This document shows, one piece after another, positions 34,691 to 43,215 of a DNA stretch of 45,056 bases. How positions within the stretch are numbered: position 1 is the first letter of the stretch; the number at the start of each line of letters is the position of its first letter. Origin of the DNA: Chthoniobacterales bacterium (GTDB lineage: Bacteria; Verrucomicrobiota; Verrucomicrobiia; Chthoniobacterales; UBA10450). The notes beneath the pieces were generated by a model, which was given only the letters and a program-made list of their open reading frames with translations, had not been told where the DNA came from and ran no database searches. Both the position numbers and the translations under genes were made by a program. The stretch spans positions 1 through 45,056 of the forward strand of contig JAICUQ010000009.1 of assembly GCA_025935755.1 (NCBI GenBank), in the 5' to 3' direction.

Positions 34691-35707
34691 ATGAAAGCTG
34701 CTCCATTTGTCAGCGCTAACTTTTTGGAGCGCGTCGCTGACCCTGGCTCACCTTTGCATCTCGATTATTTGGCGTACCGGGATGGAAGAATTACCCGTGC
34801 GGAGTTGGTTCGCCGGCTGCCGCATGTTGCCATGATCGGCGACAGCGTTTGTCTGGACATTTACATTTCGTCGCCATGGAACACATTCTGGCGCGCACGC
34901 ACGTGCCGCGGAAAGAACTGGTTTCTTCATCTTGATGATGCTCCATGCGTTTGCAGTGTTTCGAAAAGTTTGGAGGCAATCACACCATTCGTCGCGATCG
35001 AATTCGCCGGGATTGGTGCGCTCGTCGATCATGAACATGGGCGTCCAAATCTTTCCCGGCGGATTCTCGGGACGCGCAATTTCTCAGGGCAAATCAATGA
35101 ATTGGTGCGGGCGCGCCGGTTTCCTGATCTGACGCTGATTTCGATTGGACACAATAATGTCGATTGGGCATGGCGCTGTCCGACGCACGAACTCCATACG
35201 CCTGACCAGCGCTTGCAACGATTGAGCAGGGAACTTCGGGAGAATTACGCGCGCGAGCTGCGACGCTTGCTCGAGCGTGCGCATGTCCAGAAACATCGCG
35301 TGGCAATTGTGGTTTACGGGCTGATTAACTTCGGATCGTACTTCGAAGGTCGCGAAGCCGCAGAACGTCTTAAACAATCAGACACAACTCTGTATCGGCA
35401 TCTGGAAACGACATACAAACATTTCGTCTCATTTCATCCCACATACCGGCATGATTTGATTCGGCTGGCATCGATGGTGAACCAGGAGCTATTCAAAATG
35501 GTAGAGACTTTCAATTGCGAAGTCCTCCAATACGACGAGCACATTCAGCTGCGATATTCCGATGCCCTGGCGACGGCGAATCTCAATCGCGCGGAACTAT
35601 TGCATCCTATCGATGGCTGGCATGCGTCGCTGCAAGGACATAACGTTCTCGGCGAAGCGGCATTCAATGATCTTCGACCAAGCTTGGACTTCCTGGATAT
35701 CCGTTGA
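34691..35707 (+). CDS. SGNH/GDSL-type hydrolase
   Basis: 338 residues. Block I is MIGDSVCLDIYIS (GDS, nucleophile Ser), block III ISIGHNNVDW (N of the oxyanion hole), block V HPIDGWHASLQGHNVLG (D-x-x-H catalytic pair). No signal peptide is visible at the N-terminus. Substrates of this group include lipids, acyl-esters and polysaccharide acetyl groups; none can be picked. It is close behind the LMF gene on the same strand. Confidence 0.8.
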   Translation: MKAAPFVSANFLERVADPGSPLHLDYLAYRDGRITRAELVRRLPHVAMIGDSVCLDIYISSPWNTFWRARTCRGKNWFLHLDDAPCVCSVSKSLEAITPFVAIEFAGIGALVDHEHGRPNLSRRILGTRNFSGQINELVRARRFPDLTLISIGHNNVDWAWRCPTHELHTPDQRLQRLSRELRENYARELRRLLERAHVQKHRVAIVVYGLINFGSYFEGREAAERLKQSDTTLYRHLETTYKHFVSFHPTYRHDLIRLASMVNQELFKMVETFNCEVLQYDEHIQLRYSDALATANLNRAELLHPIDGWHASLQGHNVLGEAAFNDLRPSLDFLDIR

Positions 35708-35710
35708 CTC

Positions 35711-35827
35711 TCATTAACACCGCGCTTCAGCGCGGTGCCGCGACCCGGCTGAGTGCTAAAGCCGTTTAAACGGCTTACTGCAACTTTAGTTTGCCGGCAT
35801 CACGTGGCTAAAGCCAGGTGTTGATGA
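35711..35827. repeat. 117-bp MITE-like palindromic element
   Basis: Ends are near-perfect 11-bp terminal inverted repeats, TCATTAACACC and GGTGTTGATGA. Inside are ACCGCGCTTCAGCGCGGT (35719-35736, 7-bp stem, 4-base loop), the perfect palindrome AAGCCGTTTAAACGGCTT (35759-35776), and a third hairpin CACGTGGCTAAAGCCAGGTG. It contains no coding sequence. The form is that of a non-autonomous mobile or REP-like element, located between two convergent genes. Confidence 0.75.
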
Positions 35828-35855
35828 TATCAGAGCGATCGTGAGTTGCTACGCT

Positions 35856-37682
35856 TCACAGATCGCCGCGTTGTTTCAGGCGCGCGATGGTTTCCGGCAT
35901 CATGCGATGACCGAAATGTCCTTGTCTCACCCGTAACAATTCCGAGCCGCGCCACGTTCGGTGGATTGCTTCGATTTCTGCGGGTGGAGCAATCGAATCG
36001 AACTCCCCGGTGACGAACAGAATTCGTTTTGGATCGCATGCCGGCCTGCCGTGCAAAGGCGAGCTCAGGTGAAAATGCCGCGCAACCATGGCGCGCTCGA
36101 CGTTTGCCTGAACCAGTTCGCGTCGAAGGCGGCGCGCCGCAGGGCTCTCCCAGATAGCGTGCTCCACGTTTACGATGGGCGACATTAATGCCACAAACCG
36201 GAAATCGCTCTCGACGAGCGTCAGCAAAGCGCCAACCCATCCGCCGTAACTGGTGGCCAGCACACCAAATTCGCGACAGCCGTGTTCTCGCAGCGATTCG
36301 ATTATTTGCCGCACTTCGATGACACCCTGACGCAGGGCTTCCGCGTTGCGAACCAGGTCCGGTGTGATCGCGAGTTCGCCATTCCAGTAACCAGTAGGAA
36401 CACGCGAAAAATGGTACGGCAAATGAACAAAACATGCGTTCCAGCCGATCTTATTGAATCGCTCCGCCCAGCGGTGATGCCCCACCGGACTCGATGACAT
36501 CAACGCGTGCAGCAAAAACACTGTCGGTGCTTCGGTCCAACTGTATGAATTAGTTCGGAAGAAATCCGCGCGCGCAGTATTGTTTGCCCCGAAAGCTGTT
36601 TTGATCGGGCTGCGCCACGACAACGTAGTGATTGGTCCATCGCCGTTCCCATTCACGGACGGCTTTGAATCTGATCCACCATTGGTCGCGATCTGTGGCG
36701 GAGAAACATAGTATTCATGTGGCGAGAGTCGCTCGCAGGCTATCAGGTAACGCTCCATGTGTTGTCGACTGTCGCCATTCAGCGGGTGACGCCGATGAAG
36801 CCAGTTGATCGATGCGCAGAGCAGCGAATCTACGGTGGTCGCCGTCGCACGACGTAATCCGTCATTCCGAGCGAAGCGAACCGAAGTCGATGAATCCCGC
36901 GATGTTGCCGGTTCATCCTGCAACGGGCTTTGACAGTCTGGCCTCGCGGACCGCGTCCGCTGCGTTGCAGCTCGACGCTGCTCAGGATGACGGCGTGATT
37001 CGGTGCGTTCTCGCGGCGACTGTGGCAGATCATCCGTCGTCAGATGAAATTTTTCTCGCAACTCAGCGTAAAGATTTTTGAAAGCGGCAGCCAATTCGGA
37101 TTCGATTCGTTCACGCGCATCAGACTTCTGAAGTCCTGCAGAGGCTGAGATCGGTTTTCCAAACGCAAGCCACACCGGTGTGCGCCGGAGTGGCAGCCAC
37201 TGTTTCTTCAAATAAAACCGATCTGTACCGAGGACGACGCACGGCACAATGGGAACATTTGAGATCTGTGCGAGCGTCGCTACGCCGGCACGGAGCGGTG
37301 CGCCTTCGAGCAAAGAACGCACCCCGTCGCGAATGCCGCCCTCAGGAAAAATCCCCACGATACGTCCACGCTTTAGCCGATCGATTGCAGTACGAATCGT
37401 TTTTAGATCGGCGCGGTCCCGCTCTGCCGGGAACGCATCGATTGAGCGCAGAAATAAACGGAGGGCCGGCGGTCGAAAAAATTCGGCCATAGTCATCCAA
37501 TCAATCTTCCGGCGAACGTTCAGGCCTATCAGGAATGGGTCGAAGTGACTGATGTGATTTGAGGCGAGCAGAAAACCTGCGGTACGGTTTACGTTTTCAC
37601 GCCCAAGGACATAAACACGCGCGACACAGTCAAACACCAATTTCACCAACAACTTGCCAGCGAGGTACACGGCCGTTTTCAT
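35856..37682 (-). CDS. PlsC-type acyltransferase fused to an alpha/beta hydrolase
   Basis: 608 residues in two modules. Residues ~1-215: a PlsC-like acyltransferase with H43-x4-D48 (SNHISHFDPF), FPEGGIRDGVRSLLEG and IVPCVVLGTDRFY, which acylates glycerophosphate-type acceptors. Residues ~300-608: alpha/beta hydrolase with VFLLHALMSS, nucleophile S478 in ATSYGGWVG, and a C-terminal GHFGHRMMPE His. Between them (residues ~229-275) the protein is Arg/Ser/Thr-rich and is encoded by the dispersed repeat at 36861-36991. The fusion could couple lysophospholipid acylation with deacylation; this is inference. Confidence 0.8.
   Translation of the reverse strand: MKTAVYLAGKLLVKLVFDCVARVYVLGRENVNRTAGFLLASNHISHFDPFLIGLNVRRKIDWMTMAEFFRPPALRLFLRSIDAFPAERDRADLKTIRTAIDRLKRGRIVGIFPEGGIRDGVRSLLEGAPLRAGVATLAQISNVPIVPCVVLGTDRFYLKKQWLPLRRTPVWLAFGKPISASAGLQKSDARERIESELAAAFKNLYAELREKFHLTTDDLPQSPRERTESRRHPEQRRAATQRTRSARPDCQSPLQDEPATSRDSSTSVRFARNDGLRRATATTVDSLLCASINWLHRRHPLNGDSRQHMERYLIACERLSPHEYYVSPPQIATNGGSDSKPSVNGNGDGPITTLSWRSPIKTAFGANNTARADFFRTNSYSWTEAPTVFLLHALMSSSPVGHHRWAERFNKIGWNACFVHLPYHFSRVPTGYWNGELAITPDLVRNAEALRQGVIEVRQIIESLREHGCREFGVLATSYGGWVGALLTLVESDFRFVALMSPIVNVEHAIWESPAARRLRRELVQANVERAMVARHFHLSSPLHGRPACDPKRILFVTGEFDSIAPPAEIEAIHRTWRGSELLRVRQGHFGHRMMPETIARLKQRGDL
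36861..36991. repeat. Dispersed repeat, copy F, inside the fused acyltransferase-hydrolase gene
   Basis: Left end GTCATTCCGAGCGAAGCG and right end GCTGCTCAGGATGAC. It includes GTCTGGCCTCGC and CTGCGTTGCAGCTCGAC, corresponding to GCCTGGCCTCGC and CTACGTTGCAGCTTC in copy C (9948-10099). The gene's reading frame stays open through all 131 bases. Confidence 0.7.
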
Positions 37683-37800
37683 CTGTACATCTCGAATTGT
37701 CGAGGGTCCTTCCCGATCGAAAAGTTATTTTTTCCGGCTGATTGAATTTTTGAACGTGGTATTGTGTTACCGGTTCCAAAGCAGTTGTCGGTCAGAGTCT

Positions 37801-38094
37801 ATGAAACCGAGGAGTCCTTCCACGGGCGGCAAGGGACGCTTTCCGCAGACGGAGTATTTTTTTCATTCGGGTTTTGGTCGATGGAACGGCCATTTTTGGT
37901 CTTCAGACGGAGACGATAGATCGCGGTTCAGAAATCTTTTCGATCTCGGACGTGAATACCGCCTTGAAGCGGCACGGGAACGTGCACGGGAGATGGCCGC
38001 GTTTGCTGTCATTGTCCTCACTTCCGCCTGGCCGGTGGTTTACATGATCGTGACGGTCGTGAAATTGCTCAGCAAAGGGCGGCCGTTGACCTGA
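37801..38094 (+). CDS. Hypothetical small membrane protein
   Basis: 97 residues. A polar N-terminal half (KGRFPQTEYFFHSGFGRWNGHFWSS) contains aromatic residues; then a charged helix (LFDLGREYRLEAARERAREM) leads into one transmembrane segment (MAAFAVIVLTSAWPVVYMIVTVV) and a short basic tail. No known family. The ATG at 37801 is chosen because the upstream frame lacks coding features. Divergent from the acyltransferase fusion. Confidence 0.55.
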   Translation: MKPRSPSTGGKGRFPQTEYFFHSGFGRWNGHFWSSDGDDRSRFRNLFDLGREYRLEAARERAREMAAFAVIVLTSAWPVVYMIVTVVKLLSKGRPLT

Positions 38095-38114
38095 TCCTTG
38101 CGCTGTTCGAACCC

Positions 38115-41100
38115 TTATTTTCGCTGTTTAGGCCAGAGAAATTCGTCCCGATACTCCGGCGATTTTTCCGGAGCGAATCCGTGGCGGCTAATGTTTTCTG
38201 TCACTACCCGCGGCACCAGAAAGTTCAAAAGATAATCTTCCCCGCCGGCCTTGGTACCGCCGCCGCTCATTTTAAACCCACCAAATGGATGACGGCCAAC
38301 GATCGCACCCGTGCACGAGCGATTGATATAAACGTTGCCGGCTTCCAATCGGGCTTTAACCCGCTCGATATTATCAGGGCTGCGCGAGAAGAAGCCGCCG
38401 GTCAATGCATAGTCGGTTCCGTTCGCGATTTCGAGCGCTTCGTCCAGATCGCGCGCTTTCAGCACACTCAGCACCGGGCCGAAGATTTCTTCGCGCGCGA
38501 TGCGCATGTTCGGTTTTACATCCGTGAAAATTGTCGGTGGAACGAAATATCCATGCGGCGGGACTTCCTTTGCCTGGTAAGCAAGTTTAGCCTCTTTTTT
38601 CCCGATCTCGATGTATTGCAGGATGCGCCGGTACGCGGCTTCATCGATAACAGGACCGACCATGATGCCTGGCTCCGCGGGATTGCCGACTCGCAGACTG
38701 GCTGCTGCCGGAATTAAACGTTCCATCACGCGATCGTAATTTTCTTCCAGCAGAATCAGGCGCGCCAGGGCGGAGCACTTCTGTCCCTGAAAGCCAAATG
38801 CCGAGTAAATGGAATACATGATCGTCTCGTCGAGATCTGCGTCGGCATCAACGATCATCGCATTTTTGCCGCCCATCTCGCAGATCACTCTTTTCAACTC
38901 GCGCTGACCGGGCCGTGTGATCCCGGCAGATTCCCAGATTTTCAGTCCGACTTCACGCGAACCAGTGAACGCGATTAAATCGACGTCTTTGTGATCGACC
39001 AAATGCGCGCCGATGACCGAGCCCTGCCCCGATAAGAAATTCAATACGCCGGGTGGAACGCCTGCTTCTTCGAACACCTGCATCAGCATGGCGCCGCAGA
39101 CAATCGATTGTTCGGACGGTTTCATGATCACGGCATTGCCGGTAACCACTCCAGCCGCCGCCATGCCGCAGAGAATTGCGATTGGAAAATTCCAGGGCGC
39201 GATTACGAACGCCACGCCGCGCGGCAAGTAATGATGATAACTTTCCTCGCCAGGCACCTGTTGCGTGAGCTTGGGCCGCCCGAGTCGTCGCATTTGCTGC
39301 GCGTAAAACGTGCAGAAATCGATCGCCTCGCGGATATCGCCGTCGGCTTCGGCCCATGGTTTGCCAACTTCAAAAATTTCTACTGCCGAAAGTTCGAAGC
39401 GCCTGCGTTCCAGGATCTCCCCTACGCGCTCCAGCAACCGCGCCCGCTCCTCGACAGGCGTCCATCGCCATTTCTCGAATGCCGCGCGCGCAGCTTTAAC
39501 AGCACGTTCGGCTTCATCGATGCCAGCCTCGGTTCCGTACCCGACAATCTCGGTCGGCTCGGCTGGATTCACCGAAGGCGTCAGATTGTCGGTGAAAACT
39601 TTTTCGCCTCCGATGTACAACGGATATTTTTCGCCCAAGCGCTTTCGCACGTCGCGCAAAGCACTTTGCATTTTGTCCTGACTGTCTTTGTAAATGAAAC
39701 TCACAAGTGATGCGTTTCGGAAACTATGGCCAGCTGTTGCGTTAAGTGAAGCATCATTTTTTTGATCCGATCCACTGGAGCGGCTGGGAGAGCCAGTATC
39801 TGTTGCAGCCGCGGATTTGATCAGCTCTTCTGGATCACGCAGCAACTCTTTCGCTGGCACGTTTTCGGCGAATTTCGCGCGCAAAAATCCTTCGTTCGAG
39901 GTGTTCTCGAGCAGGCGTCGAACGAGGTAAGCCATACCGGGCAGCAATTCACCGATCGGGCAATATTCCCGGACCCGATATCCCATTTCCACCAGTGCGC
40001 GTTTGATCGGACCCGCCATCCCGTAAAGCAGTTGGAATTCGAATCGGCCCGGATCAATGCCGAGTTCATCCGCGACTGCTTGCGCGTGCGCGATGCTCCG
40101 GACGTTATGCGAACCAAATGCCGGAGTAACGATGGAATTATTCTCGAAAAGCACGCGCGTAAGCTTTTCGAAATTCGCGTCGCTCTCTGGCTTCTGAAGA
40201 AACACCGGAGGATTCGATCCGTTCTGGCCCGATTTCGTTGTTTCGTAATCCCAATATGCGCCTTTCACCAGGCGAACTGCGAAACGGGTGCCGCGCGCGC
40301 GACCCCATTCAATCAAGTCGCGCAGATCGTCCTCTGAGTCGCGCAAGTATGCCTGGACCACGATCCCGGCATGGGGCCAATCCTTGAACTCCGGTTCGAT
40401 CAAAATGGATTTGAACAGCTCAAGAGTCATGTTTTTGAGCGCGTAGCTCTCCATGTCGACATTGATAAATGCGCCTAGCTCGCGTGCCCGGCGAAAAAGC
40501 GGCCGAAGTTTGGTGCTGATATGTGCGATCGCATCCGCTGGAGCAGCGGGACTAATTTGCGAATACAGGGCAGATATTTTGACCGACAGGTTTACGATCG
40601 GAAAAAGTTCCTGGTTTTTTCCAAGCGGATCGGACCAGCTTCTGGTTTCGCGCGCCAAATGCTCGAGCAAATCGCCGTAAATTGCTGCGTACTCATCCGC
40701 CTCGGCTTCGCTAACCACAGCTTCGCCGAGAATATCGACCGTGAACCCGATTTTTTGCGCGCGTCTTTTACGCAATGTCGGTATGACATCATTGGAATTT
40801 CGTCCCGCAATAAATCGGCGAGCCATTTCGGAAACATTCCACCGCAGAATCGGAGCGCTTATCCACGGGACGAGGCGAGCTGCACGAATCCCCGCGCCAA
40901 TCAGCGGGGAAAAACCATTGTGATCATTGCTGAAATATTCGTCGAGATGCTGAATGATCTCGCTTGACCGGCGCAGTGACGGCAGAACTGCGACAAACTG
41001 AAACAGTTGCGTTTTAAACCGCTCGTCATGCATTGAGAGCGCCATCAGGCGCTGATAAAAACCTGCCTTGCTGAAAAGGCGCTCCGGGTATTTGTCGATT

Positions 41101-41153
41101 AATTCAAAAATCTGACCGCCGCGCAGCTCGATGTCGTTCTGGAGCGATCTCAT
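38115..41153 (-). CDS. putA: Proline dehydrogenase / L-glutamate gamma-semialdehyde dehydrogenase (fused)
   Basis: Oxidises proline to glutamate through P5C. N-terminal ~440 residues: proline dehydrogenase barrel with FINVDMESYALK, RLVKGAYWDYET and FEFQLLYGMAG. C-terminal ~510 residues: aldehyde dehydrogenase with YHHYLPRGVAFVIAPWNFPIA, Rossmann FTGSREVGLKIW, the catalytic Glu (VICEMGGKNAM) and catalytic Cys793 (GFQGQKCSA). No DNA-binding ribbon-helix-helix domain is seen at the N-terminus, so it is the enzyme-only form. A Ser/Thr/Asn-rich linker of about 50 residues joins the two halves. 1012 residues. Confidence 0.95.
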   Translation of the reverse strand: MRSLQNDIELRGGQIFELIDKYPERLFSKAGFYQRLMALSMHDERFKTQLFQFVAVLPSLRRSSEIIQHLDEYFSNDHNGFSPLIGAGIRAARLVPWISAPILRWNVSEMARRFIAGRNSNDVIPTLRKRRAQKIGFTVDILGEAVVSEAEADEYAAIYGDLLEHLARETRSWSDPLGKNQELFPIVNLSVKISALYSQISPAAPADAIAHISTKLRPLFRRARELGAFINVDMESYALKNMTLELFKSILIEPEFKDWPHAGIVVQAYLRDSEDDLRDLIEWGRARGTRFAVRLVKGAYWDYETTKSGQNGSNPPVFLQKPESDANFEKLTRVLFENNSIVTPAFGSHNVRSIAHAQAVADELGIDPGRFEFQLLYGMAGPIKRALVEMGYRVREYCPIGELLPGMAYLVRRLLENTSNEGFLRAKFAENVPAKELLRDPEELIKSAAATDTGSPSRSSGSDQKNDASLNATAGHSFRNASLVSFIYKDSQDKMQSALRDVRKRLGEKYPLYIGGEKVFTDNLTPSVNPAEPTEIVGYGTEAGIDEAERAVKAARAAFEKWRWTPVEERARLLERVGEILERRRFELSAVEIFEVGKPWAEADGDIREAIDFCTFYAQQMRRLGRPKLTQQVPGEESYHHYLPRGVAFVIAPWNFPIAILCGMAAAGVVTGNAVIMKPSEQSIVCGAMLMQVFEEAGVPPGVLNFLSGQGSVIGAHLVDHKDVDLIAFTGSREVGLKIWESAGITRPGQRELKRVICEMGGKNAMIVDADADLDETIMYSIYSAFGFQGQKCSALARLILLEENYDRVMERLIPAAASLRVGNPAEPGIMVGPVIDEAAYRRILQYIEIGKKEAKLAYQAKEVPPHGYFVPPTIFTDVKPNMRIAREEIFGPVLSVLKARDLDEALEIANGTDYALTGGFFSRSPDNIERVKARLEAGNVYINRSCTGAIVGRHPFGGFKMSGGGTKAGGEDYLLNFLVPRVVTENISRHGFAPEKSPEYRDEFLWPKQRK

Positions 41154-41364
41154 TTGGCGAAACTAGCCTCGCGCGCGCGTTAGGCAATACGTACACAATC
41201 CAGTCCTCGGACCCGCGGCAATGACAAGCAACGGAAACACTGCAGCTACGCCGAGGTTCGGGCAGCAAAAAAAGTGCAGCCTCATACACGCTCATCTGGC
41301 GGCTTCGCTCCGAACTACAGATGAACTGCTGTACGCCAATTGGAGGAGCACATAGAGGAGGGAT

Positions 41365-41414
41365 TTGCCTGGCAGATTCGGAGGCCCAGGGCTCCGCTGT
41401 CAGGCAATTTCTTT
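41365..41414 (+). promoter_or_regulatory. Extended hairpin followed by a T-rich run, upstream of the threonine aldolase gene
   Basis: TTGCCTGGCAG pairs with CTGTCAGGCAA (one G-U pair), enclosing an inner stem CGGAG/CTCCG; it is followed by TTTCTTT (41408-41414). It lies some 50 bases before the aldolase ATG. It could be an attenuator-type terminator, an operator or a small repeat; no further evidence. Confidence 0.4.
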
Positions 41415-41421
41415 GTGCCGA

Positions 41422-41449
41422 TTGTCAGTCCACAAAACCGGCGTAATAA
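41422..41449 (+). promoter_or_regulatory. Candidate promoter of the threonine aldolase gene
   Basis: TTGTCA (41422-41427), 16-base spacer, TAATAA (41444-41449), ending nine bases before the ATG at 41458. The -35 is good, the -10 weak. If correct, the transcript would be almost leaderless, as proposed for hpnH. Confidence 0.35.
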
Positions 41450-41457
41450 ACTCCTCG

Positions 41458-42498
41458 ATGCGCGCCGCCACCATTCGCCACCAGTTTGCCAGCGATAACA
41501 CGGCGGGGATCTGTCCCGAGGCTTGGACCGCTTTAGAGCAAGCTAATTCCGCCTATGCGCCCTCGTACGGTGAAGACGAATGGACTGCGAAGGTCTGCGA
41601 ACGCGTCCGGGAATTATTCGACACCGATTGCGACGTTTATCTGGTATTCACCGGTACAGGGGCGAACGCGCTGGGTCTCGCTCAGCTTTGCCAACCTTTC
41701 CACGGCGTGATCTGTCATGAGCGTGCTCACATCCAGACCGACGAAGCCGGCGCCACGGAATTTTACACGGGAGGCGCGAAACTCTTTTTGACGAAGACGA
41801 ATGACGGGAAAATCGACCCCGGTGAGGCGGAGAAACTTTTTGCGCAGCAGGTGGAGTTGCACGGGCACATGATACGGGCCATCAGCATCGCACAGGCTAC
41901 AGAGTTCGGAACGGTTTACACCCCGGCTGAAGTTGAAGCGATTGGCGCCTTTGCGCGCGCGTACAAAATGTTGTTTCACATGGACGGTGCGCGTTTTGCC
42001 AATGCCGTCGCATCGGTTGGCTCCGCGCCGAAGACAATCACTTGGAAAGCTGGCGTAGATGTACTCAGCTTTGGCGGGACGAAAAATGGACTCGCGGCGG
42101 GCGAGATCGTTGTCTTCTTCAACAAACAAGCCTCACACGATTTTCAATATCGGGTGAAACAAGCCGGACACCTTGGCTCGAAAATGCGATTCCTGGGGGC
42201 GCCGTGGTTAGGATTGTTGAACCGGGATGTTTGGCTGCGCAATGCGCAGCACGCTAACCAGGCGGCGAGTGAGCTCGCGCAGCGGCTTCAAAAGGAAGCA
42301 GATGTGGAGAAAGTATTTCCGGTGGAATCCAACGCAGTGTTCGTGCGATTACACGATGAACTCGTAAATGATCTGCACGCCCGAGGCTGGCGTTTTTATA
42401 AGTTCCTGGAGCCAGACATTTACCGTCTGATGTGCTCGTGGTCGACCACTGAGGAGGACATCTCAATGCTGGTCGGCGATATTGTGGCCATTAAATGA
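41458..42498 (+). CDS. Threonine aldolase family protein
   Basis: A PLP-dependent fold-type I enzyme that cleaves L-threonine (or allo-threonine) to glycine and acetaldehyde. The PLP lysine is K209 in LSFGGTKNGLAAGE, the MDGARFANA block carries the cofactor aspartate, and HERAHIQTDEAGATEFYTGG is typical of low-specificity threonine aldolases. 346 residues. The ATG at 41458 is used because family proteins start close to FASDNTAGICPEA; an ATG further upstream would add 31 residues read from the intergenic hairpin. Confidence 0.9.
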   Translation: MRAATIRHQFASDNTAGICPEAWTALEQANSAYAPSYGEDEWTAKVCERVRELFDTDCDVYLVFTGTGANALGLAQLCQPFHGVICHERAHIQTDEAGATEFYTGGAKLFLTKTNDGKIDPGEAEKLFAQQVELHGHMIRAISIAQATEFGTVYTPAEVEAIGAFARAYKMLFHMDGARFANAVASVGSAPKTITWKAGVDVLSFGGTKNGLAAGEIVVFFNKQASHDFQYRVKQAGHLGSKMRFLGAPWLGLLNRDVWLRNAQHANQAASELAQRLQKEADVEKVFPVESNAVFVRLHDELVNDLHARGWRFYKFLEPDIYRLMCSWSTTEEDISMLVGDIVAIK

Positions 42499-42535
42499 TT
42501 GAACGGATGGGCCAGCGAACGATCTTACAAACCAG

Positions 42536-43075
42536 ATGAACCTATGTGAAGGAGCGATGGTGCTGGGGGCAGTAGTGCTCGCAGGATGCGGAACAACCCG
42601 CAACGTGGCAGTGAGTTCGTACCATGTCACACGCGACGTTGCAGTAGGTTCTTACCGCGTCGCGACCGCGCCGGTGCATTACGCTTTGCGTCGCCACAGT
42701 AACGAGCCCACCATGATTGGAACAACTGATGCAATTGAATCCGATGTGAGCCAACCGGGTCACCCCGCTCCATCGCCGCAGTTGGCGTCAGCCCCGCAGG
42801 CACCGCGGAAGACCGATACATCAAGACCTCAAAAGGCAGCCAAAACAAGTCCGCCTGTCGCTCACAGCGAAACGGCGCAGCCGGAACCAAGGCCATCGTC
42901 CCCCGCGCAAGCGTCTTCGTCCTCCGTGTTCCCAACCGCCAAGGCCGTTCCGGACAAACCGGGATACGTGTTTAGTCCGTTTGATTCCAGCGGCAGATAC
43001 GTTGACGTAAGCGGTTACGCGCCCGGGACCAAAGTTAAGGATCCGTGGACAGACAAAATTTTTGTCGTGCCGTAG
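42536..43075 (+). CDS. Proline-rich hypothetical lipoprotein
   Basis: 179 residues. Lipobox VVLAGC at residues ~14-19 after MNLCEGAMVLGA; the mature protein is anchored to a membrane. A repeated VSSYHVTRDVAVGSYRVATAP segment precedes a long Pro/Ser/Ala-rich linker. The C-terminal ~45 residues (PDKPGYVFSPFDSSGRYVDVSGYAPGTKVKDPWTDKIFVVP) form a compact conserved-looking block. No known domain is identified. It lies between the threonine aldolase and the DsbD gene, all on the plus strand. Confidence 0.7.
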   Translation: MNLCEGAMVLGAVVLAGCGTTRNVAVSSYHVTRDVAVGSYRVATAPVHYALRRHSNEPTMIGTTDAIESDVSQPGHPAPSPQLASAPQAPRKTDTSRPQKAAKTSPPVAHSETAQPEPRPSSPAQASSSSVFPTAKAVPDKPGYVFSPFDSSGRYVDVSGYAPGTKVKDPWTDKIFVVP

Positions 43076-43215
43076 GTGACGATGGGCAATTAACGGAGCA
43101 ACAAGGAACTACGGCTCAGGCAGCCGTTGGATTAAAGCGTGACAGCAGGGAAGCCATCACTCCTTGATCGTCGTTGCTGCATTGCTGCCGGCGTGCACGA
43201 GTGTTACGTAATCAA

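Larger units (their letters stand above)
41154..41457. other. Divergent intergenic region with hairpin
   Basis: About 304 bases between the divergently transcribed putA and threonine aldolase genes. No gene of its own is visible. It contains a strong hairpin at 41365-41407 and a candidate promoter for the aldolase gene at 41422-41449, described separately. Confidence 0.6.

Noticed and set aside
41154-41457. Glycine riboswitch before the threonine aldolase gene
   Set aside because: The hairpin there does not show the conserved core of the glycine or other riboswitch classes that I can recognise by eye.
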